Numbered from the stretch's first letter, positions 25,698 to 35,314 are shown. The stretch is DNA of 64,000 nucleotides from Lewinellaceae bacterium (GCA_020636445.1 JACJXV010000008.1:1-64000); one strand, 5' to 3'. A program made the numbers and translations. Notes: generated from the letters alone by a model not told the origin.

Positions 25698-27353
25698 ATG
25701 AGAAACTACGTACTCATCGTATTACTGGGGCTTATTCCTTTGGGGGGTATAGCACAGTTAAAGATGGAAGGGAGTATAGTTGTAGGGGGGATAGGCTATC
25801 AGGGTGATTTGACCCCCGATTGGTATCCACCTCTTCAATCCATTCGTCCAATGCTTGGTTTGGCAGTGCGTCATTATTTTACCCCAGTCTGGGCGGTTCG
25901 CGGGATAGCCTGGTGGGGCCAGGCTGCCGGTGACGATGCCTATTTTCCAGATAATGCGCCCCATCGCCAGCGCGGGTATTCCTTTCGGACAACTATTGGT
26001 GAACTGGACCTGCTACTGGACTGGGATCCCTGGGGAAAAAGTCGGTATCCGGAGTCCAGGTACAGGTTTCGCCCTCGCATTACACCCTATCTGACGGCAG
26101 GTGTAGGTGCATCATTTCAGGATGTACAAACAACATACGCGAGCTTAGGTGAACAGGCGCTTCCTCCCAAGGTAGCCATTGACCAGCAAGAAAATGGTTC
26201 CCAGATGCATTTGGCACTGCCAGCAGGTGGGGGGATCAAAATAGACATGAGCAAGAAATCTACCTTGGCATTGGAACTCATTGGCAGGACTAATCTAAAT
26301 GACCTACTGGATGGGGTCAGCGCCTCGGGAAATGCTGCGGCTCGCGATTGGTACTGGACGGGGCAGGCGCAACTTACCCTGCGGTTTGGTCCGCGGGACA
26401 GCGATGGGGATACAATTATTGATAAAGAAGACCGTTGCCCCAGTTTGCCGGGAGTTGCTAGTGCTCGTGGCTGCCCTGATGCAGATGGCGATGGGGTGGA
26501 AGATGCGGAGGATGTATGCCCTGACCTGGCAGGACTTGCTGCATTCAGCGGCTGTCCGGATACGGATGGCGACGAAATAATGGACCCAGTAGATCAGTGT
26601 CCGACGGCATTTGGGTTTGAGGATACGGGTGGGTGTCCGGATGGCGATAATGACTGCGTTATCGACTCCCGCGACCGCTGTCCTGAGGAAGCGGGATTAG
26701 CGGCTCTTTTAGGCTGTCCGGATACGGATGGTGACGGGCTCGCCGATTGTGATGATCCATGTCCACAAGAGGCTGGATTACCTGGAGGTAGTGGCTGTCC
26801 TTTGCCGGACACTGACTGTGATGGCGTTCTGGACTATTTGGATGCCTGCCCTGAAATTCCAGATACGACGACCCTTTCGGGATGTCCTGATCGGGATGGT
26901 GATGGGATTATTGATCTGGAGGATCGCTGTCCGAACAAAGCGGGAAGTGCAGATCGCCAGGGGTGTCCGGAAATTGCAGAACAGGATAAGCGAGTGCTAA
27001 CGCTGGCAATGAAGGCCGTACAGTTTAAAACAGGAAGTTCGGTATTATTACCCGCTTCCCGCAAAATTCTGAATCAGGTGGCCGATATCCTGGCTCGCTA
27101 TCCAGAATACCATTTGCGAATAGCCGGGCATACGGATAGTCAGGGTAAAGCCTCCAGTAATTTGGTGCTTTCGCAACGACGGGCTAAAGCATGCCTGGAT
27201 TATCTGTTGGCAGCCGGAGCAGATCCCGGCCGGATGAATTATGCTGGTTACGGTGAGGAGCAACCTATCGCTGAGAATACCACAGCGTCCGGCCGGCTAC
27301 TAAACCGGAGAGTTGAATTTATTTTGGATATTCCCCAAGGAGAGCAACAGTAG
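25698..27353 (+). CDS. OmpA-family protein with TSP3 calcium-binding repeats
   Basis: 551 residues from the ATG at 25698, where RNYVLIVLLGLIPLGGIAQ forms the signal peptide; the open frame extends 16 codons upstream. An N-terminal DUF6089-like barrel (about 20-235; GYQGDLTPDWYPP) is followed by about seven thrombospondin type 3 repeats (about 237-425) of the form DxDGDGxxDxxDxCP, which bind Ca2+, and a C-terminal OmpA peptidoglycan-binding domain (about 430-545) with IAGHTDSQGKASSNLVLSQRRA and GYGEEQPI. It should tie the outer membrane to peptidoglycan. The barrel is related to that of the next gene, suggesting duplication. A possible -7 box TACCTTGG lies at 25609. Confidence 0.94.
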   Translation: MRNYVLIVLLGLIPLGGIAQLKMEGSIVVGGIGYQGDLTPDWYPPLQSIRPMLGLAVRHYFTPVWAVRGIAWWGQAAGDDAYFPDNAPHRQRGYSFRTTIGELDLLLDWDPWGKSRYPESRYRFRPRITPYLTAGVGASFQDVQTTYASLGEQALPPKVAIDQQENGSQMHLALPAGGGIKIDMSKKSTLALELIGRTNLNDLLDGVSASGNAAARDWYWTGQAQLTLRFGPRDSDGDTIIDKEDRCPSLPGVASARGCPDADGDGVEDAEDVCPDLAGLAAFSGCPDTDGDEIMDPVDQCPTAFGFEDTGGCPDGDNDCVIDSRDRCPEEAGLAALLGCPDTDGDGLADCDDPCPQEAGLPGGSGCPLPDTDCDGVLDYLDACPEIPDTTTLSGCPDRDGDGIIDLEDRCPNKAGSADRQGCPEIAEQDKRVLTLAMKAVQFKTGSSVLLPASRKILNQVADILARYPEYHLRIAGHTDSQGKASSNLVLSQRRAKACLDYLLAAGADPGRMNYAGYGEEQPIAENTTASGRLLNRRVEFILDIPQGEQQ

Positions 27354-27413
27354 AGTAAGCTCCAGGTGTGGGTATATTAGCTGCGTGGTTAAGCAAGAAG
27401 ATTTTTTTTATAT

Positions 27414-27421
27414 TAACTTTG
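27414..27421 (+). promoter_or_regulatory. -7 promoter box before the DUF6089-like gene
   Basis: TAACTTTG matches TAnnTTTG; it implies a leader of about 75 nt before the ATG at 27502. The -33 region is not clear. Confidence 0.45.
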
Positions 27422-27501
27422 TATAGCTAACCAGCAGGTACAATGGTGCTCGCAGGCCAGGGGCTTGCTGGCTATTTGGAAGAACACTCATAAAGAAAGT
27501 C

Positions 27502-28203
27502 ATGAAAAGAGGGTACTTATTGACATTACTCAGCTTACTATTCGCATTTCCTGCGCTTGCTCAACTCAGTTGGGAAGGGGGGGTATTTGCCGGAGTAGGT
27601 TTATATTCAGGGGATATTACTCCTACTGCGAACCCCCGCTTTGGTGATTCAGATCTAAGCGTTGGGTTCTTTGGCAGGGTACCTGTCACCGGGAAGTTAA
27701 ATTTTCGGTCCAGCTTAATTTATGCGGCATTGAAAAGCGATGATGCCAATTTCCCTGAACGCGAGTCACGAGCCTTTAGTTTTCGTACGAATTTGGTGGA
27801 ATTGAATCTTGTTGGTGAATTTGAACCCTTTGGGGCAAACCGATATTATTCGGATGCTCAAGGTAACTTGGCGCAGGATAAATTGATATCGCCCTATATC
27901 TATGGGGGCGTCGGCTTTACTTTTCTCAGTTTAAACCCAGACTTTACGAAATATCAGGGTACTACTTTGCAACCTGGTATTCAACGGGATCGCCTGCAGG
28001 GGAATTCCAAAATTGCTGTTGTAGTTCCACTCGGCGTGGGGATTAAGTTTGATGTCACCAATAATTTAACGGTAGGTTTGGACGGTGGCTTTCGCCTAAC
28101 CTTCACTGATTATGTGGATGGGATTAGCGAAGCGGCCAGCACCGAAGGTGATGATGTATACTATACACTGGGCTTGTTGGTCGGCTATCGATTCAACAGG
28201 TAA
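27502..28203 (+). CDS. DUF6089-like outer-membrane beta-barrel protein
   Basis: 233 residues. Signal peptide 1-20 (LLTLLSLLFAFPALAQ), then a barrel with GVGLYSGDITPT, RAFSFRTNLVELNL, SPYIYGGVGFTF and a terminal aromatic strand LGLLVGYRF. It matches the N-terminal barrel of the preceding OmpA-TSP3 protein without the TSP3 and OmpA parts, so the two are likely paralogues. Function is not known beyond an outer-membrane location. It ends 9 bp from the convergent sirtuin gene. Confidence 0.88.
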   Translation: MKRGYLLTLLSLLFAFPALAQLSWEGGVFAGVGLYSGDITPTANPRFGDSDLSVGFFGRVPVTGKLNFRSSLIYAALKSDDANFPERESRAFSFRTNLVELNLVGEFEPFGANRYYSDAQGNLAQDKLISPYIYGGVGFTFLSLNPDFTKYQGTTLQPGIQRDRLQGNSKIAVVVPLGVGIKFDVTNNLTVGLDGGFRLTFTDYVDGISEAASTEGDDVYYTLGLLVGYRFNR

Positions 28204-28212
28204 ATCGTGGTG

Positions 28213-28911
28213 TTACTGCGAAAGTAATCGATCGACCAGATTGCGAACGCCAATAGTTGCCTTTTCGGGAATAACCTCCAACCGGGTACTTTGTTGTAAT
28301 TCCCAATTTAGGGATGGTTGGGGGTCAATATAGTGTACTGGACAGCCCGCTGGTGCATAACCAATTAAACTGGCTGCAGGATATACCTGCATTGAAGTCC
28401 CGATGATGATTACCCGGTCGGCCGTTTCCAATAGGGCAGATGCGGGATACATATTCGGTACGACTTCTCCAAACCAAACGATATGTGGACGTAATTGTCC
28501 GCCTTGGGGGCAGTGATCGCCCCAGTGTAAATCATCCTCCCAGGGAATAATATACGACGCGTCTTTTTCACTACGCACTTTGCGTAACTCGCCGTGGAGA
28601 TGAAGGACATTGGTGCTACCAGCCCGTTCATGCAGATCATCTACGTTTTGGGTGATGATGGTTAGCTGATAATGACGGGCTAACTCCACCAGTGCAAAAT
28701 GTGCGGCATTAGGCACTACCTCGCGCAGTTGTCTCCGCCGCTGATTGTAAAAGCGTAGAACGAGCTCTGGATTTTTCTGCCAGCCCTGGGGGGAGGCGAC
28801 TTCCATCACGTCGTGTTGTTCCCATAATCCATTGGCGTCCCGAAAGGTACTGATTCCACTTTCGGCACTTATGCCGGCTCCGGTAAGGACTATTATGTGT
28901 TCACGGTTCAT
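28213..28911 (-). CDS. Sir2-family NAD-dependent protein deacylase (class III-like)
   Basis: 232 residues. NAD-binding motifs GAGISAESGISTFR (about 9-22) and TQNVDDLHERAG, catalytic His in LHLHGEL (about 104), and RPHIVWFGE are all present. The YxxR pair typical of class III desuccinylases is seen in RFYNQRRRQ. The zinc ribbon is largely lost: where CobB has four cysteines only one remains (DHCPQGGQ). By family it removes acyl groups from lysines using NAD+. It is third in a possible operon behind the NAD(P)HX-repair and SDR genes. Confidence 0.92.
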   Translation of the reverse strand: MNREHIIVLTGAGISAESGISTFRDANGLWEQHDVMEVASPQGWQKNPELVLRFYNQRRRQLREVVPNAAHFALVELARHYQLTIITQNVDDLHERAGSTNVLHLHGELRKVRSEKDASYIIPWEDDLHWGDHCPQGGQLRPHIVWFGEVVPNMYPASALLETADRVIIIGTSMQVYPAASLIGYAPAGCPVHYIDPQPSLNWELQQSTRLEVIPEKATIGVRNLVDRLLSQ

Positions 28912-28973
28912 CGTAGTGCACCTATTAATTAAAGGCGAATACCCACTGCGTTTACCACCTGCAGGGGCCTGTT

Positions 28974-29774
28974 TTATAAATGGGAATACTGCTTAATAAT
29001 CCGTTCAAACCAGGTGCCTGGTAAAATTCGTTTAATCACCAGTGCAATATTTTCCATGGGCCGTCCCATGGCATAGCTCTTTTTCCAGTTTTTGCGCAGC
29101 AATAATCCCGCTATTTGGTCAGCTAGTTCTGCGGGATCTTTTCCGTGGTCAACACCCTGGTTGATGGCTTTTGCTACGCGCTCATAACTCTCCCGATAAT
29201 CGGCCACCTGGGGGTCGTATTCCATAATGCGGTTGGCATTGATATTGGTTTTGATATCTCCCGGATGAACGATACAGCACTGGATACCAAAGGGAGCTAC
29301 TTCCATGCGTAAGCCATCGGTAAGCCGATCTACGGCCGCTTTGCTGGCAGCATAGAGCGCCCGATAGGGTAGGGCAACTTCGGCGGCAATAGAGCTGATG
29401 TTAATAATTCGGCCATGACCCTGTCGGCGCATCACCGGTAAAACGGCCTGAGTCGTTCGGACAACCCCATAGAGATTGGTGTCAAAAACCCGCTGGATGC
29501 TGGCTAGCTGCAATTGTTCAACGGGGCCGGCAATCCCTAAGCCCGCATTATTGATCAGGATATCAAGTTGCCCCTCCCTGGCTATGATATCGGTGATGGC
29601 GGTTGCAATACTGGCTTCATCCAAAACGTCCATTTGGAGCATAGTAAAGGGGAAATTCGGCGAGGCTGGTTGGCGACTGGTACCAAAAACGGTGTAACCT
29701 CTTTGCTGCAGCAGCGTAGCCAGCGCGAGGCCTAATCCTGATGATGCCCCGGTAATGAGTACGACTTGTTTCAT
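28974..29774 (-). CDS. Short-chain dehydrogenase/reductase
   Basis: 266 residues from the ATG at 29774, where KQVVLITGASSGLGLALA begins; an open extension upstream overlaps nothing conserved. Classical SDR features: TGASSGLG cofactor loop, NNAG (about 87-90), catalytic Ser in INISSIAAE (about 137) and YAASKAAVDRL (Tyr/Lys about 150/154). Residues TSRQ after the second strand favour NADP(H). The substrate is unknown. Located 37 bp after the NAD(P)HX-repair gene and 62 bp before the sirtuin gene, all on the minus strand. Confidence 0.92.
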   Translation of the reverse strand: MKQVVLITGASSGLGLALATLLQQRGYTVFGTSRQPASPNFPFTMLQMDVLDEASIATAITDIIAREGQLDILINNAGLGIAGPVEQLQLASIQRVFDTNLYGVVRTTQAVLPVMRRQGHGRIINISSIAAEVALPYRALYAASKAAVDRLTDGLRMEVAPFGIQCCIVHPGDIKTNINANRIMEYDPQVADYRESYERVAKAINQGVDHGKDPAELADQIAGLLLRKNWKKSYAMGRPMENIALVIKRILPGTWFERIIKQYSHL

Positions 29775-29811
29775 AAGGTGCTTACTTATCGGGCAAAGAT
29801 AACGGAAATGG

Positions 29812-31338
29812 TCATTTCTGGCGGTGCTGCCGCTGCTTATCATGGAGTTGTTGGAATGCTCCCCCCAGATAAGTGATCAGGTCGGAAGCGAGTAAGGCTT
29901 CCTGATCGAGTGCTGCTTCTGCCAGGTCGCCAGCTAAACCATGCAGGTATACGCCGAGAACGGCAGCCTGCTCAGCGGGATACCCTTGTGCTAAGAGCCC
30001 GGTAATAATTCCGGTTAGCACATCGCCACTACCCGCGGTAGCCATACCCGGGTTGCCGGTGCTGTTGAAGTAGGTCTCTCCGCCGGGAGTCGTGGTGCAG
30101 GTGTAAGCTCCTTTCAAAACGATATAAATGCCGTGTAGGCGTGACAACTCCTGCTGGTGCGCCAGCCGGGCGAAGTTATCGGTACTGGGGCCGAATAAAC
30201 GGGCAAATTCCTTAGGATGCGGAGTCAGGATGGCTCCGGGAGGAATTTTTGTCGCCCACTCATTGGCGGCAATGATATTCAGTGCGTCAGCATCGAGTAC
30301 CAGCGGGCCATGATAGGATTCCAGTAAGGTCAGCAGGGCAGCAGCAGTACTTGGTTTTTGCCCAAGCCCCGGACCGGCTCCTATCGCCTGAAAGCGTTCC
30401 AGATCGGGAATTTCGGAGCATTGAAACTGATGCCGGTCGATACTGGCCATCGCTTCCGGAACACTCATCTGGATGATCTCGTAACCACAACGGGGGACAT
30501 GTACCTGCAATAAACCAATGCCACTGCGCAGCGCAGCCCGTGCACTTAAGATCGCTGCGCCCATCATCCCATAACTGCCGCTAATGAGCAAAGCGTGGCC
30601 AAAAGTACCCTTGTGGGCAAAGCGCTGGCGGGGATGCACCCACCCGGCTGCCTGTGATTCCTCAACATAGGAATACGGCGAAGGGGTTTGGGCCGGATAC
30701 GCTGGATGCAGACCAATGGGGGCTACCCCCCATTCCCCCGTAAAGAGATTACTCTCCGGAAAAAAGAAGGCAAGTTTGGGAACCTCAAAAGTAAGGGTAT
30801 AGTCAGCCCGGAAGGCGGTCCCGGTGGTGGGGCTATCGGCAAATAACCCCGAAGGAATATCCAGTGAGATTTTTGGCCCCGCGAACTGACTAAAATGGTC
30901 AAGGACGGTTGCCCAATAACCCGTTACGGGGCGATTTAAACCAGAACCGAACAGGGCATCTACGAAAATGGCATTGGGGGGGATGTCGGGAAGAGGGTCT
31001 CCGGTTTTGAGCCTGAGTTGGATTACTCCGCTATGGCCCGGTAAGCGTTGGAGGTTCGTTTTGAAATCTGCACTGGGATTACTGCCCACCTCTGCCAGGA
31101 TAACCGTGGGATCATAGCCTTGCAGGTGCAACTGACGGGCGGCGGCCAGCCCATCTCCCCCATTGTTTCCAGGGCCACAGAGCAATACCACCTGTTGAGG
31201 CAGCTCAGGAAATCGCGAGGTGAACCATGCAGTAAAGGCACTAACAGCACGTTCCATCAGGTCTATCGAGGCAATCGGCTCCTGGGCAATTGTAAAGGCA
31301 TCCCATTGGCGGATCTGTTCGGCGGTGAAAATTTTCAT
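29812..31338 (-). CDS. nnr: Bifunctional NAD(P)HX epimerase/dehydratase
   Basis: 508 residues. It repairs hydrated NAD(P)H: the N-terminal YjeF_N domain (about 1-210) epimerises S/R-NAD(P)HX and the C-terminal ribokinase-like YjeF_C domain (about 230-500) dehydrates S-NAD(P)HX with ADP or ATP. Seen motifs: GPGNNGGDGLAAARQL, VDALFGSGLNRP, ISGSYGMMGAAIL, GAGPGLG, LDADALN, LTPHPKEFARL and AGSGDVLTGIITGLLAQG. Full length. First gene of a minus-strand group with an SDR and an NAD-dependent sirtuin; divergent from the permease gene, about 200 bp apart. Confidence 0.95.
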   Translation of the reverse strand: MKIFTAEQIRQWDAFTIAQEPIASIDLMERAVSAFTAWFTSRFPELPQQVVLLCGPGNNGGDGLAAARQLHLQGYDPTVILAEVGSNPSADFKTNLQRLPGHSGVIQLRLKTGDPLPDIPPNAIFVDALFGSGLNRPVTGYWATVLDHFSQFAGPKISLDIPSGLFADSPTTGTAFRADYTLTFEVPKLAFFFPESNLFTGEWGVAPIGLHPAYPAQTPSPYSYVEESQAAGWVHPRQRFAHKGTFGHALLISGSYGMMGAAILSARAALRSGIGLLQVHVPRCGYEIIQMSVPEAMASIDRHQFQCSEIPDLERFQAIGAGPGLGQKPSTAAALLTLLESYHGPLVLDADALNIIAANEWATKIPPGAILTPHPKEFARLFGPSTDNFARLAHQQELSRLHGIYIVLKGAYTCTTTPGGETYFNSTGNPGMATAGSGDVLTGIITGLLAQGYPAEQAAVLGVYLHGLAGDLAEAALDQEALLASDLITYLGGAFQQLHDKQRQHRQK

Positions 31339-31540
31339 GTTGCCTGTTTTTTAAGGGTTACCGGAGCAACCGGGTAAAAGATACTCCATTTCCGGTAATT
31401 GCCGAAGTGACCTTTGAATCCTTGGCAGGGAATAGATACCCCGTACAGGTCTTTAGAAAAAACAGGGAGCTATTAGCTACAGGATCGGTAAAGAATTTTT
31501 ACTTTAAGTGGATTGAAAACCCAATGATGCCGTTAGCCCT

Positions 31541-32896
31541 ATGAATGCAAACACCACGCCCCACCGCCTGGGCCTCTTTTCGGTTACCATGATTGTGGTT
31601 AGCCTGATTATTGGCATGGGGATTTTTAAAACCCCGGCTCTTATTGCAGCTACGGCAGGAACACCTACCATTTTTTTCATGGCCTGGATCCTGGGAGGAA
31701 TGATTGCTTTTAGTGGAGCCATTACCTTCGCTGAAATCGGATTGCGGATGCCGGTTACGGGAGCTTTTTACCAGATTTTTTCCCGCTGCTATCATCCAGC
31801 CGTAGGGTTTATGGTCAACATGGTCATTTTGGTAAGTAATGCTGCCTCCTTAGCCATTGTTGCGCTCATCGGTGCGGATTATGTCAGTGACCTGGTTTAT
31901 GGTCACCCTGCCGGCAGGTGGTTTAATACCGGGTTAGCGGTTTTGGCCGTAGCTTTATTCTATGGGGTTAATTTATTGGGACTCCGTAGTAGTAGTTATA
32001 CCCAAAATGTCATGACGGTAGTCAAGGTAGGCCTGATCCTGGTTTTAATCTCAGCAGCCTTTACGGGCCTTTCCGTTGCTCCGCACGGGTATGAGGAAGG
32101 AGAGGTGTTTACCTATACGGGGGATAATGGTCTTTTACTGCTCTGGATGAGCCTGATTGCGGTTTGTTTTACCTTCGGCGGGTATCAACAAACCATAAAC
32201 TTCGGCGGAGAAGTGCGTCGGCCGCAAACGTTACCTAAAGGAATATTCTGGGGGATCTTAATTGTGATGATACTTTATCTGGCTATTAATTATGCTTATG
32301 TGGAGGTAATTGGCTTTACCGAAATCCGCAATGCTTCCGCGATAGGAGCCTTGTTGTGTGAGGCCTGGTTTGGATCAGCGGGGGCGAAGATTTTTGATGC
32401 GGCGATGTTTTTATCTGTATTAGCCTATGTGAACATCCTGCTGATGAGCAACCCCCGGGTGATGTATGCGATGAGTGAAGACAAGGTGCTTCCCGCCTGG
32501 TTTCGCCAACGTAGCGCACGTACGGGAGCATTGGTGCCGGGGCTTACGGTTTTTGCTGTACTTACGATAATGATTACATTTATTGGCAAGGGTGTGGATC
32601 AGATCCTGGGCTTTACGATGTTCCTGGACAGTATTGGCATGTGTACCTCGGCTTTTACCTTGTTTATCCTGCGTCGGCGAGGAGAAGGAGAGGCGAATGC
32701 TGGTCATGTATGGAATCGCTATACGCCCTGGCTGGCGGGTTTTTTCGTCACCCTCTATGGATTAGTGGCGGCGGCAGTGGTGGTTAAGAGCCCTGGCTCG
32801 GCAGCTATTGGATTGGGGCTATTATTGTTGTTTTTAGTGCTTTACCTGGTGTTGATTCGCCCGGCAAAGCAAGTGGTAACCAATCTTGATTTATGA
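31541..32896 (+). CDS. APC-family amino acid permease
   Basis: 451 residues with about 12 membrane segments. The start has SVTMIVVSLIIGMGIFKTPA, the unwound helix 1 signature (GMGIF) of APC transporters, followed by FMAWILGGMIAFSGAITFAEIG. Helix 6 has CFTFGGYQQTINFGGEV. By family it is an inner-membrane amino-acid symporter or exchanger. Its stop overlaps the start of the next gene (ATGA), which encodes a PLP enzyme acting on sulfur amino acids, so methionine, cysteine or a relative is a reasonable substrate guess. Confidence 0.93.
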   Translation: MNANTTPHRLGLFSVTMIVVSLIIGMGIFKTPALIAATAGTPTIFFMAWILGGMIAFSGAITFAEIGLRMPVTGAFYQIFSRCYHPAVGFMVNMVILVSNAASLAIVALIGADYVSDLVYGHPAGRWFNTGLAVLAVALFYGVNLLGLRSSSYTQNVMTVVKVGLILVLISAAFTGLSVAPHGYEEGEVFTYTGDNGLLLLWMSLIAVCFTFGGYQQTINFGGEVRRPQTLPKGIFWGILIVMILYLAINYAYVEVIGFTEIRNASAIGALLCEAWFGSAGAKIFDAAMFLSVLAYVNILLMSNPRVMYAMSEDKVLPAWFRQRSARTGALVPGLTVFAVLTIMITFIGKGVDQILGFTMFLDSIGMCTSAFTLFILRRRGEGEANAGHVWNRYTPWLAGFFVTLYGLVAAAVVVKSPGSAAIGLGLLLLFLVLYLVLIRPAKQVVTNLDL

Positions 32897-34065
32897 TGGA
32901 ACCTATGGATCTCTCTTTCATATTAAATGAACTAGGGGAAGAGCGCGATGGATACTTTGGGGCTATTGCCCCACCGATTATTCAGACGAGCAATTTTCGG
33001 GTAAAGAAAGTGGACGAACTGCGGGGTTTATTCGCCGATGAGTATAGTGGTTATCTGTACAGCCGGGGTATTAACCCTACGGTGGATATCCTGCGGCAGA
33101 AATTAGCGGCACTCGATGGGGCAGAAGATGCTTTGGTCTTTAATAGTGGTGCCGCCGCTATTTTTGCCGGCGTGGTTTCCCAGGTAGCTGCGGGCGATCA
33201 TATTATCTCCGTTCGTGAGCCTTACACCTGGGCCCGGCAGATGTTTGACCAGATATTACCGCGTTTTCAGGTAACGACAACCTACGTGGATGGTACTATT
33301 ATCGAAAACTTCACCGCAGCCCTGCAACCCAATACCCGGTTAATCTATCTGGAGAGTCCAAATAGTTGGACCTTCGCGCTACAGGACCTGGCCGCAGTAA
33401 GTGCCCTGGCTCGGGAGCATGGCATTGTCACGATCTGTGATAACAGCTATTGCACGCCGCTCTTCCAGCAGCCTATAGCGTTGGGTGTTGACCTGGTTTT
33501 GCAAAGTGCTACCAAGTACATCAGTGGACATAGCGATACGGTCGCCGGGGTATTGAGCGGTCGCCGGGAACGGATCAAGAAGATTTTTGATTCGGAATAC
33601 CTCAATATTGGAAGTGGTATCCAACCTTTTAATGCCTGGTTGTTGATTAGGGGGTTACGAACGTTGCCTGCCCGTTTGGAGCGCTGCACCCGAACCCTTG
33701 CTCAGGTGCTTCCCTTTCTAAAGCAACACCCGCGGATTGAAGCAGTGTGGTTTCCGTTGGATGAAGATTTCCCCCAAATTGCACTGGCCCGTCAACAAAT
33801 GAAGGGGGCTTGTGGGCTGGTCACCCTGGTGATGAAAGCGAAGACACGCGCTGAGATCGTACGTTTTTGTGAGCGGCTGCAACACATCCTGCTGGCCGTG
33901 AGCTGGGGCGGACATGAAAGCCTGGTTATTCCCCGCTGTGCCAGTTTGCAGGAGGCAGAATTTGATGCAAATAATCAGGACCATCGCCTGGTGCGCTTAT
34001 ACATCGGGTTGGAAGATGCAGACTACTTGATTGCGGACCTGGATCAGGCCCTGGCTCAAATGTAA
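32893..34065 (+). CDS. Trans-sulfuration-type PLP enzyme (cystathionine gamma-synthase / methionine gamma-lyase family)
   Basis: 390 residues. The fold type I signature is clear: YSRGINPTVDILRQKLAALD near the N-terminus, FNSGAAAIFAG (phosphate site), ICDNSYCTPLFQQP with the PLP Asp, and LQSATKYISGHSDTVAG with the PLP lysine (about 205). The C-terminal domain carries VSWGGHESLVIPR, the substrate-carboxylate site. Which reaction (synthase, lyase or O-acetylhomoserine sulfhydrylase) cannot be decided by eye. Start at 32893 overlaps the permease stop by four bases; an ATG three codons later is also possible. Confidence 0.92.
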   Translation: MMEPMDLSFILNELGEERDGYFGAIAPPIIQTSNFRVKKVDELRGLFADEYSGYLYSRGINPTVDILRQKLAALDGAEDALVFNSGAAAIFAGVVSQVAAGDHIISVREPYTWARQMFDQILPRFQVTTTYVDGTIIENFTAALQPNTRLIYLESPNSWTFALQDLAAVSALAREHGIVTICDNSYCTPLFQQPIALGVDLVLQSATKYISGHSDTVAGVLSGRRERIKKIFDSEYLNIGSGIQPFNAWLLIRGLRTLPARLERCTRTLAQVLPFLKQHPRIEAVWFPLDEDFPQIALARQQMKGACGLVTLVMKAKTRAEIVRFCERLQHILLAVSWGGHESLVIPRCASLQEAEFDANNQDHRLVRLYIGLEDADYLIADLDQALAQM

Positions 34066-34095
34066 AATCCCGACCCGGACTAAACCATTTCGACA

Positions 34096-34713
34096 ATGAA
34101 AAAAACCGAACGCCGATTGGCAGCCCAACTCGTTGCTAATTCCCTGGATTTACAATTCACTGCTACAGATGAGTGGGGCATGTTGCCCCTGTTGAAGGGG
34201 TTTGAATTGTTCCGCAAGGGAGTGAATAAGAAGATCACTAACGTTATGCAACGCAAAGGGGATATGCTGGAATACCACGTTCGGATTTTTGATTACCAGT
34301 ATACCATAAGTTCAGGAAAAACATCAGTTACCTATAATCAGTCCGTTTTTTTTCTGGAGTCAAAAGAACTGGGGTTGCCGGAGTTTTGGATGCGCCCCGA
34401 ACACCTTTTTCACCGGATTGGAGAATGGTTTGGGCGTCGGGATATTGACTTTGAAGAATACCCGGAATTCTCGCGGCGGTACTTTCTTACCAGTCCGGAT
34501 GAGGATTACCTGCGTGCTTCACTGGGGGATGCCTTTTTACGCTTTTTCAGCGTCGAAAAGAAGTGGATTCTGGAAGGGGTTGGGTACTTTTTGATTTTTT
34601 ATCAGCATAATAATCTATTTGAACCCCTGCAGATGCGTCAATTTTATGAGCAGGGAACTCAACTTGCCGAGTGGTTAAAAAAGCGCGACTGGGCGGATCC
34701 CACGGCCAACTGA
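34096..34713 (+). CDS. Conserved-looking hypothetical protein
   Basis: 205 residues, soluble, no signal peptide. Not assigned to a family. Visible features are an alpha/beta pattern with EYHVRIFDYQYTISSGK, the acidic/aromatic run DFEEYPEFSRRYFLTSPDED and a long C-terminal helix. It starts 30 bp after the PLP-enzyme gene and is probably in the same operon. Its stop codon touches the stop codon of the convergent yecM-like gene with no spacer. Confidence 0.75.
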   Translation: MKKTERRLAAQLVANSLDLQFTATDEWGMLPLLKGFELFRKGVNKKITNVMQRKGDMLEYHVRIFDYQYTISSGKTSVTYNQSVFFLESKELGLPEFWMRPEHLFHRIGEWFGRRDIDFEEYPEFSRRYFLTSPDEDYLRASLGDAFLRFFSVEKKWILEGVGYFLIFYQHNNLFEPLQMRQFYEQGTQLAEWLKKRDWADPTAN

Positions 34714-35217
34714 TTATCGCTCCAGCACGGTAATGACGTAGTGTAAGCTATTTTCATGAAATTTAACACTGCCCTCCGGATACCGAATCCGAACATCGCG
34801 ATTTAGCGGCTTGTTAAAATCCGAAAGGTCAAAAGGAATGGTGGGGTACTGCATTAGCCATTCTTCCAGAGGTTTATCCACCACCATTTCAAAATGTTCG
34901 AACCCCTCAGCGTAGGGGCTGCCGGACTTTGGAGCGGGTAATTCCAAACAGGGTATTTCGAATCCCTCAAACACAATTGGCTGATGCAACTGAAAAGTGG
35001 CAATAGGCCGGCCGGCAACAGGCGTTTCCGCCAATAAATTCCCCCATGCACCTAGTTGCTGTCGTAAGGCCCAATAGCGCTCCTGCGTTGCGACCCGATA
35101 ACATAAATGATCAATTGTTAGTCCTTGTACGGTAATATGGTCCCCTTGCAGTCTGGCCAGCATGACTTCCAGAAATGGCCGGGGATTTTCCAAAACATCA
35201 AAGAGGTTAGTATTCAT
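34714..35217 (-). CDS. YecM-like VOC-superfamily protein
   Basis: 167 residues. TIDHLCYRVATQERYWALRQQL, PIATFQLHQP, CLELPAPKSGSPYAEGFEHFE and VKFHENSLHYVI match the YecM family (vicinal-oxygen-chelate fold). His and Glu in DHLCYRV, GFEHFE and KFHENS would form the metal site. The reaction is not known for the family. Divergent from the dodecin gene, about 97 bp apart, and convergent with zero spacing to the hypothetical gene. Confidence 0.88.
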   Translation of the reverse strand: MNTNLFDVLENPRPFLEVMLARLQGDHITVQGLTIDHLCYRVATQERYWALRQQLGAWGNLLAETPVAGRPIATFQLHQPIVFEGFEIPCLELPAPKSGSPYAEGFEHFEMVVDKPLEEWLMQYPTIPFDLSDFNKPLNRDVRIRYPEGSVKFHENSLHYVITVLER

Positions 35218-35264
35218 AGGAAGCTTAGATTTCAGGGGTGACCCACCCTGCTGAAATTTGGGGA

Positions 35265-35296
35265 CTTGATTGGCCCTTGATTTTTGCGTAAATTAA
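35265..35296 (+). promoter_or_regulatory. Promoter of the dodecin gene
   Basis: CTTG (35265-35268), a 20-bp spacer and TAAATTAA (35289-35296). The -7-like box starts 26 bp before the ATG at 35315, the same spacing as for several other genes here. Confidence 0.45.
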
Positions 35297-35314
35297 AAGA
35301 AAATCAACCAAATT

